From assembly GCA_051530055.1 (NCBI GenBank), contig CM121343.1, forward strand, positions 248,001 to 312,000: a stretch of DNA of 64,000 nucleotides, given 5' to 3'. The notes under the pieces are model-generated. The model made no database searches, was not told the DNA's origin, and saw only the letters and a program-made list of their open reading frames with translations. Of this stretch, positions 55,106 to 64,000 are shown in pieces (the stretch's first letter is position 1; every line of letters starts with the position of its first letter). This DNA comes from Neoechinorhynchus agilis (Eukaryota > Acanthocephala). The position numbers and the translations under genes were made by a program.

Positions 55106-56010
55106 TTCAAAATGAAGAACCTACAGCAGTTTTGCTGATCCATTTAATCAAATTTATTTAAAATCAATCACATAAAATTTTGACGACCCTCATAACTCGC
55201 GATTTTTTTATCAATTTCATCATTAATTCCTCTCAAATTTCCAAGTAAATACGGCGGTTCGACGAAAAACAACTGTCCGTGGAATGACTCGGAAATGAAA
55301 GTTATCATCAAGTTGAAAAGGTAAGGTTAAGACAAATCTAATGCAAGCTGAGATCTTAAATTTTAAGCAAATTGGTGACATTGCTGTTAAAATTTAGAAA
55401 AAACGATACATTTTTGGGTATATTTAAACGTCTTGGCATTCGCGGCAAAATCCGTGTCTGTCTTAATAAAGTTCAATTTTTTTAACAAACCGACCGGCTG
55501 ATTATTTGAGTCGATTTAACAATAATTAGTGGTTCAGCTGCCGATAAGTTTTTGTGCTTAATATGAATATTATAAGCGATATTAATTTTATACGTGAAAA
55601 AAACACTTTATGCTTAATGGCAGTTTGCGTTTGTTCAATATCTGATAATGGAAATTCTATGTTTTGAGAAATGTGAAAAGAAAATACAATTGCTGGATAA
55701 GTTGTCAGCGTTTGAGATTGCTTAGGGGGTCATCGTAATAAAGCAGAGTTGGATGAGTAATTGAAATCTCGATTTCAAGTTTTTAGAATTATGATAATCA
55801 TCCAATACTCACTGTATAATGTTATGTGAATACAGTACGCTCACAAGAGAGTTAACGCAGTACTTTTAGTTTCCTTGAAAGTTCAACTTAAACATCCGTT
55901 GTGTGGCTACTGGACCATTCAATATTTTTTTAGAATGTAAAATCTCTATGGCACGCCAAAAGCTAACTTTAGCTTAAAACTGCCGTCCAGAGACGTGTTA
56001 AAAATAAATT
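55106..56010. other. Downstream flank of the Ig-receptor gene
   Basis: AT-rich. An AATAAA at about 55,465 could serve as poly(A) signal. No gene or repeat is supported. Confidence 0.35.
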
Positions 56011-56440
56011 ATAAACGCCACACAACGCAAGAGGACCCAGAGTTACATAGTTCCTCTACTTTTATCAATAATAGAACGTGTTATTATAAATGGAGATCCC
56101 GCGTACCCGAGCCATTCAATGCAAATCAATTAAAACCTTTTTAGACTACTGATGAGGCTTCCTCGCGTAATCTTTAAACCTAATAAAATACATGTTTTTA
56201 CTGACAAACCGGTTCTATTGATAACAACACGTTTTATTGAAGCAAAAAGAATAGAATCCATGTACCTTTGGGTCCTCATGAACACTCGAGTTCTGATATT
56301 TTTAATGAATGTGGCAGTTGATTTTTGAGTCTATAACAGGTCCGGTCGGGCGGGCAAATATCCAATTAGGTTAGGAAGGTTGGTGGTTGAAAATACAAAA
56401 GGTTAGGGGGTCCATGTACCTTTGGGTCCTCATCCGTTAA
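56010..56440. repeat. Fragments of repeat family A in both orientations
   Basis: 56,010-56,110 (plus) has GGACCC, AATAGAACGTGTTATTAT and GATCCCGCGTACCCGAG; 56,215-56,430 (minus) has AACACGTTTTATTGAAGC, CCATGTACCTTTGGGTCCTC twice, and AACACTCGAGTTCTGAT. The second hairpin copy at about 56,408 suggests nested insertions. Confidence 0.55.
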
Positions 56441-56559
56441 TATGGGAATACCCTGTCGAGGGATGCCCGTTCGAGAGGTAATATCTCATCGGAGGGATGT
56501 CTATGCGGTTGGGACTATCCATTCGGGAACGGTTTCGTTCGGGTGAGGATGTGTCCGTT

Positions 56560-56770
56560 TGTTTGAGAATATCCGGTTGGGTTGGAAAGAAGTGATTGAA
56601 TCACTTAATACCACGAAGCACACGGCTACGAGTTTTGTACACGTCCCTCCGAATTCTCAGATACCTCCCCAGAGGAGGCGGAACTCATCAGTGGGTTTCC
56701 TCTTCCTTTCAACGAGGTATTTCGTCCCCTTTGGTTGCGGTTCATTGTTAATCTCTTTATGCCAAGAAGG
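56560..56770 (-). mobile_element. SINE copy (minus), body and 3' end
   Basis: ATTCTCAGATACCTCC, GAGGCGGAACTCATCAGTG, TTTCCTCTTCCTTTCAACGA and GGTATTTCGTCCCCTTTGG are the reverse complement of the SINE body at 14.88-14.99 kb. The tRNA-like head is missing or too decayed to see. Confidence 0.7.
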
Positions 56771-57107
56771 AAAACCAAAAAGCGCGAGGAAAGATGTCTC
56801 AAATCTAATAAAATACGTTTTATCCGTGGGAGGATTATGGTCACCACAATTTAAACTATATCGTTCCGAAGGATTTTCTCCTGGTGGTTCATTGTTTTTA
56901 AAACCGCAGTTTTAAGAACCCGAAGCATTTTAAGTGTTACCGCAAAAAAATATGAGAGGTAAGATTTATAATACAGTTGTTTTCAAAATATTATACAAAA
57001 ATGTGCCATAAATCATCTGATCGGCTTTATTAAATATATCCTTTTTTGTTGTCCGTAAATTGGAGTTTAAATCACTTAGATTGACTTTAAGTTGAGAATA
57101 TGTATTC

Positions 57108-57284
57108 TCAATGGCGAACTGTAACACACTCGAGCTTTATTATTGAACTCTTCACTGCGAATTTTCAAGGCCTCAGCCTCCTTCTCAAGCATTGTTTTCA
57201 AAGAAAAATTCAAGTAAGCATTGGCTGAGGCCTTGAAGATTTCAATAATAAGGCTGGAGTGTATAACAATTCGCCATTGAGCAC
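57108..57284. mobile_element. Foldback element, F2-like
   Basis: Arms: CTCAATGGCGAACTGTAACA and TTTATTATTGAACTCTTCAC on the left; CAATTCGCCATTGAGC and GATTTCAATAATAAGGCTGG on the right, reverse-complementary over about 70 bp. Each arm includes a GAGGCTGAGGCC-type hairpin (AAGGCCTCAGCC), a possible relative of the F2 motif. Confidence 0.75.
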
Positions 57285-57390
57285 ATCCACTCGAAGGAAC
57301 GATTGGAAGTAAAAAGTTAAAAAAAAACAGAAAAAATTCAATGGCCTTGAATTAACAAATCAAAACTGGCCGAGTTTGTACATTCTGTAG

Positions 57391-57600
57391 TTGTGTCGAG
57401 GTGGTCAAGTGGGCTAATGCCCTTGGTTTCAGTTAAGGATCGACTGGTTTGAGTCCACGATCACCAATGAAGCACAACCAAAAAGTTGACGAAATACCGC
57501 TGAAGGGAAGAAACTCACTGATGAGTTCCGCCTCCTCGGGAGGTATCTGAGGATTCGGAGATATGTACGAACTTTTAACCGTATGCATGAGAGTCTAAGT
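57391..57600 (+). mobile_element. tRNA-derived SINE copy with head
   Basis: The head GTGTCGAGGTGGTCAAGTGG, GGCTAATGCCC and B-box-like GGTTTGAGTCC resembles a tRNA-Leu/Ser. It is followed by the SINE body (AACCAAAAAGTTGACGAAAT, GAAGAAACTCACTGATGAG, GGGAGGTATCTGAGGATTCG). The anticodon stem is not a sensible tRNA one, so it is not counted as a tRNA gene. Confidence 0.7.
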
Positions 57601-57840
57601 GATTCAATCACTTCTCTGATGCAGGAGATCGATGAGCTGTGTGCCTAAAGGAAAATTATCAGCCGTGGAAAAAGGTCACACATTGATGCTTAATAAAAAG
57701 TTTATACTCACACAAAATTCCGATCAGTCTAACAGGCCATCATAATAGGTATTTCAGGGCTCAGTTCACTCGAAATTTTTATTAAGTGTGAAGAATAATT
57801 GGCTAATAGACAGGCGTGACTAGGTTCTTTGTTGTTGGGT

Positions 57841-59013
57841 TTAGACAAGAGTTTCAATATGCGTTTTGGAAGTAGTTTGGTGGTAATCATCAGTGGACGA
57901 CATGCTATTTACTCCAGAGTCGGTCTCATTATTTTTGGTCTCTTTGGTATCAAGACTTTCCTTCTTGTGTTTTTCATCGCCACCGCTATCAGATTCAAAC
58001 GCATCAAGCAGTTGATTAAGTGCTCCAGCCATGAGACCTTGCTCAAGTTGTCGCAACTCAGCTTTTTTACGGGCAAGAGCATTATCACAATCGCGGACTT
58101 CTAGTTCCAAATCATGTATTTGTTTGCATTGACGTCTAGTGAGTTCACGGCTGGCACACACTTGGTCTCTGAGGGAAACATCAGCGGCTGATAACGGATC
58201 CTGGCACATTTCGGAAGGAACGACATGAGAACCATGATACTGTTGAGAGCATTGGTCGTTCAAAGAGAAGAATCGCTTAATATGAGCCAAGAGCATATCG
58301 AGTTCTGCATTGTCGACGGGATTGAAAATATTTCGCACTACAAGTTTAAATTCATCGATCCCTGATGCAGCAGCAGCAGTATAGCGGTTCTCGGTAAACC
58401 CTGCTTTTGTGAGCGCCGCTTCAGCTTCTGCGATTCCTCGATTCAAAAGCCTTATTTTGTCGTTCTGATTGCATAATATTCGGTCTTGTTCAATTACGGT
58501 TGAAATATACTCATGTGAAGTGGATGTATTCGTCCTTGTATTGTTTTCTTCTAAAGGCGTCCTATGGTCGTCGCCTTCGACATAGTCTTTATTACATTTT
58601 AAACCTAAAATTCGACTGAGTAATCCTTGCTGGTTTCCTTTAAAATCACCGCCTTCGTTTGTATCAATCCGTTTGATGAGAAGAGTGACTTGTACTTTAG
58701 AGTTCAACCAGGATTTCCATAATTTATACATTTTGGTACGCCCCTTCAGTGTACTTCGTTGACCGTTAGATGTACAAACCAATTGGTAATCTTTAAGAGA
58801 TGGATAATGACTTGATTGTTGGCCTTCATACTTTGAATCCGATTGATGGGAAAGAGAATGTCTTAAAAGGGCGAATATGACGTCGTTGACACTTGTATGC
58901 TTGGTTATGCCGGTAACCCATTTCTTGCGATTCTCGAACCAAACGGGGATCTCGGGCTGTAAGGGAGGATTCGTGGTAGCACTCGACGGGGCCGATGAGC
59001 GCCGCGGTGTCAT
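57841..59013 (-). CDS. N-terminal Ras-association domain protein (RASSF7-10 group)
   Basis: 390 residues in one exon, from ATG 59,013 (MTPRRSSAPSS...). An N-terminal RA domain (about 22-125) begins IPVWFENRKKWVTGITKHTS, DVIFALL and ends TLKGRTKMYKLWKSW, QVTLLIKR; this arrangement, RA domain first and no SARAH domain, defines RASSF7-10. The C-terminal half is helical with a coiled coil (about 290-345: RRQCKQIHDLELEVRDCDNA, ARKKAELRQLEQGL) and a polar, Ser/Thr/Asp-rich tail. Such proteins bind Ras-like GTPases, localise to centrosomes or junctions and act in JNK and Hippo-related control of growth. A short poly-Ala run (TAAAAS) corresponds to a (CAG)n-like tract. No operon neighbours. Confidence 0.86.
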   Translation of the reverse strand: MTPRRSSAPSSATTNPPLQPEIPVWFENRKKWVTGITKHTSVNDVIFALLRHSLSHQSDSKYEGQQSSHYPSLKDYQLVCTSNGQRSTLKGRTKMYKLWKSWLNSKVQVTLLIKRIDTNEGGDFKGNQQGLLSRILGLKCNKDYVEGDDHRTPLEENNTRTNTSTSHEYISTVIEQDRILCNQNDKIRLLNRGIAEAEAALTKAGFTENRYTAAAASGIDEFKLVVRNIFNPVDNAELDMLLAHIKRFFSLNDQCSQQYHGSHVVPSEMCQDPLSAADVSLRDQVCASRELTRRQCKQIHDLELEVRDCDNALARKKAELRQLEQGLMAGALNQLLDAFESDSGGDEKHKKESLDTKETKNNETDSGVNSMSSTDDYHQTTSKTHIETLV

Positions 59014-59770
59014 TGGTTGATGGCGGGGGTGGAATCAGGCTAATATTTAATCTAAAAACGGATATTGAAAGGCGGATAATATTCTTAAAGACAACAGTGA
59101 CGGGGTTTTAAGAGTGGCGGTGGCGGCGGATAAAATGCGCGTGCGTTTATGTGCAATCGACAATGTGGCAGCAGCAACGCCCCGGGTTGAATTTTAACGT
59201 CTCGTGTTGAGTCCCGGATCACAAATTCTTAGGGGAAAAAGAGTGTTGGTCAGCAAAAACCGGCGGAGTTCGACCTTAAATACACAAGCCTCGCACTCCC
59301 GCAGAGGTATGATGCAAACTCTCACCGGAGGAATGCGCGTAAGGCAGGTAACTGTGGCACCGCCGCCGCCGCCGCCTGGCCACCAGCTCCAATCCAAGTA
59401 GCAGCAGCACCCAAAGACAATAGCGGTTTCCGGACAATTGTTACTTTTGGGTCTTTGTACGGGCGGAAAAGGGGTTCGAAAGTGTAAACAGCTTGGCATT
59501 GTCTTTTTTCCATTTAGACAAGTGGACAATTATACTTCCCCGTGAGATATTGTCCCAAATTCTCATGAACGAATCCTCCACTCAGCAGAAGATAAAACAA
59601 CCCACTCAAACCCCACAATTCACTTCCAAATCGATAGCTGGTGAAAAACAAAAGCCAACTTCTTTCTTTCCGCCAAATCGGCGACCAACAATGAAATTAT
59701 TGATCAAAGCTAATAATTTCCTATAATTTAATCTTCCTCAGTCCAATTAGGATTTCTAGTGGGAAAAATC
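59014..59770. other. Upstream region of the RASSF gene
   Basis: GC-richer than its surroundings, with GGCGG repeats at about 59,110-59,130 and a (CCG)n tract at 59,360-59,378, consistent with a promoter and 5' untranslated region. The short open frames on both strands here are products of these tracts and are not claimed. Confidence 0.45.
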
Positions 59771-62700
59771 GTGTACGAGCGGAAATCCGGTCCCCGAATC
59801 TCGGGAATAGCGATCCCGAGCAACACAATACAAAACATGTTTTTCGATACTAAAATAGCAGATTCTTTTCATTATTGATTGAGATTTTCAAGTCGCACAA
59901 AACGACGGGCAAGTGCCGTAATCATCAAGAGAAAATCCTTCGGGAATCTGGAGCTTTAGAAGTGGTTATTTTAATCCGCAGAATAAGACATCAGCGAGTA
60001 CGAGCGGAAATCCGGTCCCCGAATCTCGGGAGTGGCGATCCCGAGCAACACGATACAAAACCTTTTTTCGATACTAAAACACCAAAAACAAAAGAGAAAA
60101 TCCTTCGGGAATCTGGAGCTTTAGAAGTGGTTATTAATCCGCAGAATAAGACATAGCGAGTACGAGCGGAAATCCGGTCCCCGAATCTCGGGATGGCGAT
60201 CCCGAGCAACACGATACAAAACCTTTTTTCGATACTAAAATAGCGGATTCTTTTCATTATTGATTGAGATTTTCAAGTCGCACAAAACGACGGGCAGCCG
60301 TAATCATCAAGAGAAAATCCTTCGGGAATCTGGAGCTTTAGAAGTGGTTATTAATCCGCAGAATAAGACATAGCGAGTACGAGCGGAAATCCGGTCCCGA
60401 ATCTCGGGATGCGATCCCGAGCAACACGATACAAAACCTTTTTCGATACTAAAATAGCGGATTCTTTTCATTATTGATTGAGATTTTCAAGTCGCACAAA
60501 ACCACGGAAACGCCTAATCAAAGAGAAAATCCTTCGGGAATCTGGAGCTTTAGAAGTGGTTATTAATCCGCAGAATAAGACATAGCGAGTACGAGCGGAA
60601 ATCCGGTCCCCGAATCTCGGGATGGCGATCCCGAGCAACACGATACAAAACTTTTTTCGATACTAAAATAGCGGATTCTTTTCATTATTGATTGAGATTT
60701 TCAAGTCGCACAAAACGACGGGCAAGTGCCGTAATCATCAAGAGAAAATCCTTCGGGAATCTGGAGCTTTAGAAGTGGTTATCATAATCCGCAGAATAAG
60801 ACATTAGCGAGTACGAGCGGAAATCCGGTCCCCGAATCTCGGGAATGGCGATCCCGAGCAACACGATACAAAACCTTTTTTCGATACTAAAATAGCGGAT
60901 TCTTTTCATTATTGATTGAGATTTTCAAGTCGCACAAAACCACGGTAAACGCCATAATCAGTAAGAGAAAATCCTTCGGGAATCTGGAGCTTTAGAAGTG
61001 GTTATTTTAATCCGCAGAATAAGACATTAGCGAGTACGAGCGGAAATCCGGTCCCCGAATCTCGGGAATGGCGATCCCGAGCAACACGATACAAAACCTT
61101 TTTTCGATACTAAAATAGCGGATTCTTTTCATTATTGATTGAGATTTTCAAGTCGCACAAAACCACGGGCCTACGCCGTAATCATCAAGAGAAAATCCTT
61201 CGGGAGGCTGGGGCTTGAGATGTGGTGATCATAATTCGCGGAATAAGACATCAGCGAGTACGAGCGGAAATGCGGTCCCGGAATCTCGGGAATGGCGATC
61301 CCGAGCCACACGATACAAAACCTTTTTTCGGTACTAAAATAGCGGATTCTTTTCATTATTGATTGAGATTTTCAAGTCGCACAAAACCACGGTAAACGCC
61401 ATAATCAGTAAGAGAAAATCCTTCGGGAATCTGGAGCTTTAGAAGTGGTTATTTTAATCCGCAGAATAAGACATTAGCGAGTACGAGCGGAAATCCGGTC
61501 CCCGAATCTCGGGAATAGCGATCCCGAGCCACACGATACAAAACCTTTTTTCGATACTAAAATAGCGGATTCTTACCATTATTAATTGAGATTTTCAAGT
61601 CGCTCAAAACCACGGGCCTACGCCGTAATCATCAAGAGAAAATCCTTCGGGAGGCTGGGGCTTGAGATGTGGTGATCATAATTCGCGGAATAATGCATCA
61701 GCGAGTGCGAGCAGAAATCCGGTCCCCGAATCTCGGGAATCGCAATCCCGAGCAACACGATACAAAACCTTTTTTCGATACTAAAATAGCGGATTCTTTT
61801 CATTATTGATTGAGATTTTCAAGTCGCACAAAACCACGGTAAACGCCATAATCAGTAAGAGAAAATCCTTCGGTAATCTGGAGCTTTAGAAGTGGTTATT
61901 TTAATCCGCAGAATAAGACATCAGCGAGTACGAGCGGAAATCCGGTCCCCGAATCTCGGGAACGGCGATCCCGAGCAACACAATAAAAACTTTTTTAGAC
62001 ACTAAAATAGCGGATTCTTTTCATTATTGATTGAGATTTTCAAGTTGCACAAAACGACGGGCCTACGCCGTAATCATCAAGAGAAAATCCTTCGGGAGGC
62101 TGGGGCTTGAGATGTGGTGATCATAATTCGCGGAATAATGCATCAGCGAGTGCAAGCAGAAATCCGGTCCCCGAATCTCGGGAATCGCAATCCCGAGCAA
62201 CACGATACAAAACCTTTTTTCGATACTAAAATAGCGGATTCTTTTCATTATTGATTGAGATTTTCGAGTCGCACAAAACCACGGTAAACGCCATAATCAG
62301 TAAGAGAAAATCCTTCGGGAATCTGGAGCTTTAGAAGTGGTTATTTTAATCCGCAGAATAAGACATTAGCGAGTACGAGCGGAAATCCGGTCCCCGAATT
62401 TCGGGAATAGCGATCCCGAGCCACACGATACAAAACCTTTTTTCGATACTAAAATAGCGGATTCTTACCATTATTAATTGAGATTTTCAAGTCGCACAAA
62501 ACGACGGGCCTACGCCGTAATCATCAAGAGAAAATCCTTCGGGAGGCTGGGGCTTGAGATGTGGTGATCATAATTCGCGGAATAATGCATCAGCGAGTGC
62601 AAGCAGAAATCCGGTCCCCGAATCTCGGGAATCGCAATCCCGAGCAACACGATACAAAACCTTTTTTCGATACTAAAATAGCGGATTCTTTTCATTATTG

Positions 62701-63104
62701 ATTGAGATTTTCGAGTCGCACAAAACCACGGTAAACGCCATAATCAGTAAGAGAAAATCCTTCGGTAATCTGGAGCTTTAGAAGTGGTTATTTTAATCCG
62801 AGGAAAATAAGACATTAGCGAGTACGAGCGGAAATCCGGTCCCCGAATTTCGGGAATGGCGATCCCGAGCAACACAATAAAAACTTTTTTAGACACTAAA
62901 ATAGCGGATTCTTTTCATTATTGATTGAGATTTTCAAGTCGCACAAAACGACGGACACGCGCCATAATCATCAAGAGAAAATCCTTCGGGAGGCTGGGGC
63001 TTGAGATGTGGTGATCATAATCCGCAGAATAAGACATTAGCGAGTACGAGCGGAAATCCGGTCCCCGAATCTCGGGAATCGCAACCCCGAGCCACGCGAT
63101 ACAA
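59771..63104. repeat. Satellite array, ~222-bp monomer, ~15-16 copies, with a dimeric higher-order repeat
   Basis: TACGAGCGGAAATCCGGTCC or near variants recur about every 216-226 bp from 59,774 to 63,050; one early copy is shortened (about 160 bp between the 59,999 and 60,159 units). Each monomer has CGATACTAAAATAGCGGATT and an inverted CTCGGGA...TCCCGAG that could form a 7-bp hairpin. Up to about 61.1 kb all monomers have GGGAATCTGGAGCTTTAGAA; after that they alternate with a second type, GGGAGGCTGGGGCTTGAGAT, at 61,200, 61,650, 62,093 and 62,540 (about 446 bp apart). Confidence 0.96.
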
Positions 63105-63540
63105 AAATAAACAAAAGCTTTAGATTGCTACTTTCCTAAATATCCAACTTCAATATGCAAAACGGTAATTGATGTTTTTAATGAGTGATTTATTGACGAA
63201 TTATTCTTTTTATGACGAATTCAATTTTTGGTTTCAACCTCTGTAATATATCGATTTATCGAGGGAAATAATTATTACATTGTACAAAACGCGTTTGGTC
63301 AAAGGATAGTTTGTTTTTTGAATGTTTCATACCTTTAAAAAATCGTCCATCAAAGATTTAGTGTGTGGCGTGGAACTATTAATTTATTAGGACGCAGCTT
63401 ATTTCTATCAAATAGATCAAATGCCGATTTAGCGTTATTTCGAATAAATATTATTAACGATTAAGTGTATATTTGAGGTTACTCTATTGACTTTACCCGG
63501 TTGAGTTGGGTACACGGCCCACTAATTAAGTAAAGGAAGC
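63105..63540. other. Unique spacer after the 222-bp satellite
   Basis: AT-rich, with no gene, repeat or RNA that I can support. Confidence 0.4.
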
Positions 63541-63549
63541 TCTTGGCAG

Positions 63550-63780
63550 AGTGTACATTCTCAGATACCTCTTTGGAATAGGCGGAACTCATCATTCAGT
63601 TTCCTCTTCCATTCAACGAGATATTTCGTCCCCTTTGGTTGTTCATCCTTGTTTGATTCCCTTAGCGTCGATGACTCAAAACCAAAGGGGACGAAATACC
63701 TCGTTGAACGGAATAGGAAACTCAATGATTAGTCCCGGTTACTCCAAAGAGGTATCTGAGAATGTAGACTGCCATGAGCT
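63550..63780. mobile_element. Two SINE bodies in inverted orientation (foldback)
   Basis: The left half (63,556-63,645, minus) and right half (63,665-63,770, plus) both carry the SINE body: TTCTCAGATACCTCTTTGGA, CATTCAACGAGATATTTCG against AGGGGACGAAATACCTCG, AAAGAGGTATCTGAGAATG. Together they make a hairpin with arms of about 95 bp and a centre of about 20 bp. No tRNA-like head in either half. From 63,780 to the window end nothing further is supported. Confidence 0.75.
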
Positions 63781-64000
63781 TCCTTGACCAAAAAATCAGT
63801 GAGATGTGTGCCCAATTCAGCCGGGTAAAGTCATTTGAGTAACCTTAAATATAATCGCTTTAAACATGCCAAAATATCATTAACTAGTTTAGAGATCAGA
63901 TTTTAGAAGAAATGCCAACATATACTCACTGAAGTGCAATCAACCGTCATCTTTAAGGTTGAAGATTTTAGGGCAAGCGGCTGAGCAACAACCTTCCCGA

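Noticed and set aside
57391-57470. Possible tRNA-Leu/Ser gene
   Set aside because: A-box-like and B-box-like segments are present but the anticodon stem and acceptor stem do not pair properly, and SINE body follows, so it is a SINE head.
61171-62695. Four similar 61-codon minus-strand ORFs
   Set aside because: They recur only because the 222-bp satellite has a dimeric repeat; no coding evidence.

Overview
The window is animal nuclear DNA. It carries cytoplasmic dynein heavy chain, a cadherin, a Greatwall/MASTL kinase, a myotubularin, a Lines homologue, an SHB/SHF-type SH2 adaptor, an immunoglobulin-superfamily receptor and an N-terminal RASSF protein, all in spliced genes. Where junctions can be placed, most introns are very short (39-60 nt), with GT-AG ends, so this is a compact invertebrate genome. 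I cannot name the phylum from sequence alone. Several genes lie head-to-tail on the minus strand at very small spacing, and two of them start directly after a 3' splice-site-like TTTTCAG or CTTTAG. That arrangement is typical of lineages with operons resolved by spliced-leader trans-splicing.

Layout: 1-12,221 is most of a cytoplasmic dynein 1 heavy chain (minus, running off the left edge). 12.6-15.8 kb is a transposon graveyard (foldback elements, a tRNA-derived SINE inside terminal inverted repeats, LINE 3' ends). 16.3-18.5 kb is a short cadherin. 19.8-27.8 kb is almost entirely repetitive: three unrelated satellite arrays (about 170, 243 and 253 bp monomers) plus LINE reverse-transcriptase fragments. 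28.2-38.95 kb is the minus-strand gene cluster: myotubularin, FYVE-like block, Lines, a Cys-rich secreted protein, Greatwall and an unidentified protein. 39-43.4 kb is again mobile-element debris including a Penelope-like fossil. 43.5-44.3 kb is the SH2 adaptor, followed at once by a 121-bp satellite array (44.4-46.7 kb). 49.3-50.1 kb is a small single-pass membrane protein. 52.4-55.1 kb is an Ig-domain receptor with a long cytoplasmic tail. 57.8-59.0 kb is the RASSF protein. 59.8-63.1 kb is a fifth satellite array (about 222 bp monomer) whose distal half has become a dimeric higher-order repeat.

The genes do not form one pathway. Dynein and Greatwall act in mitosis; the cadherin, Ig receptor and SH2 adaptor are cell-surface or signalling proteins. 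The most notable points are a dynein AAA4 site that has lost three key ATPase positions, an operon-like minus-strand cluster, and a recurrent CTGAAGA-stem-GAAA motif with compensatory stem changes in foldback and Penelope-like elements that resembles, but does not fully match, a hammerhead ribozyme core.
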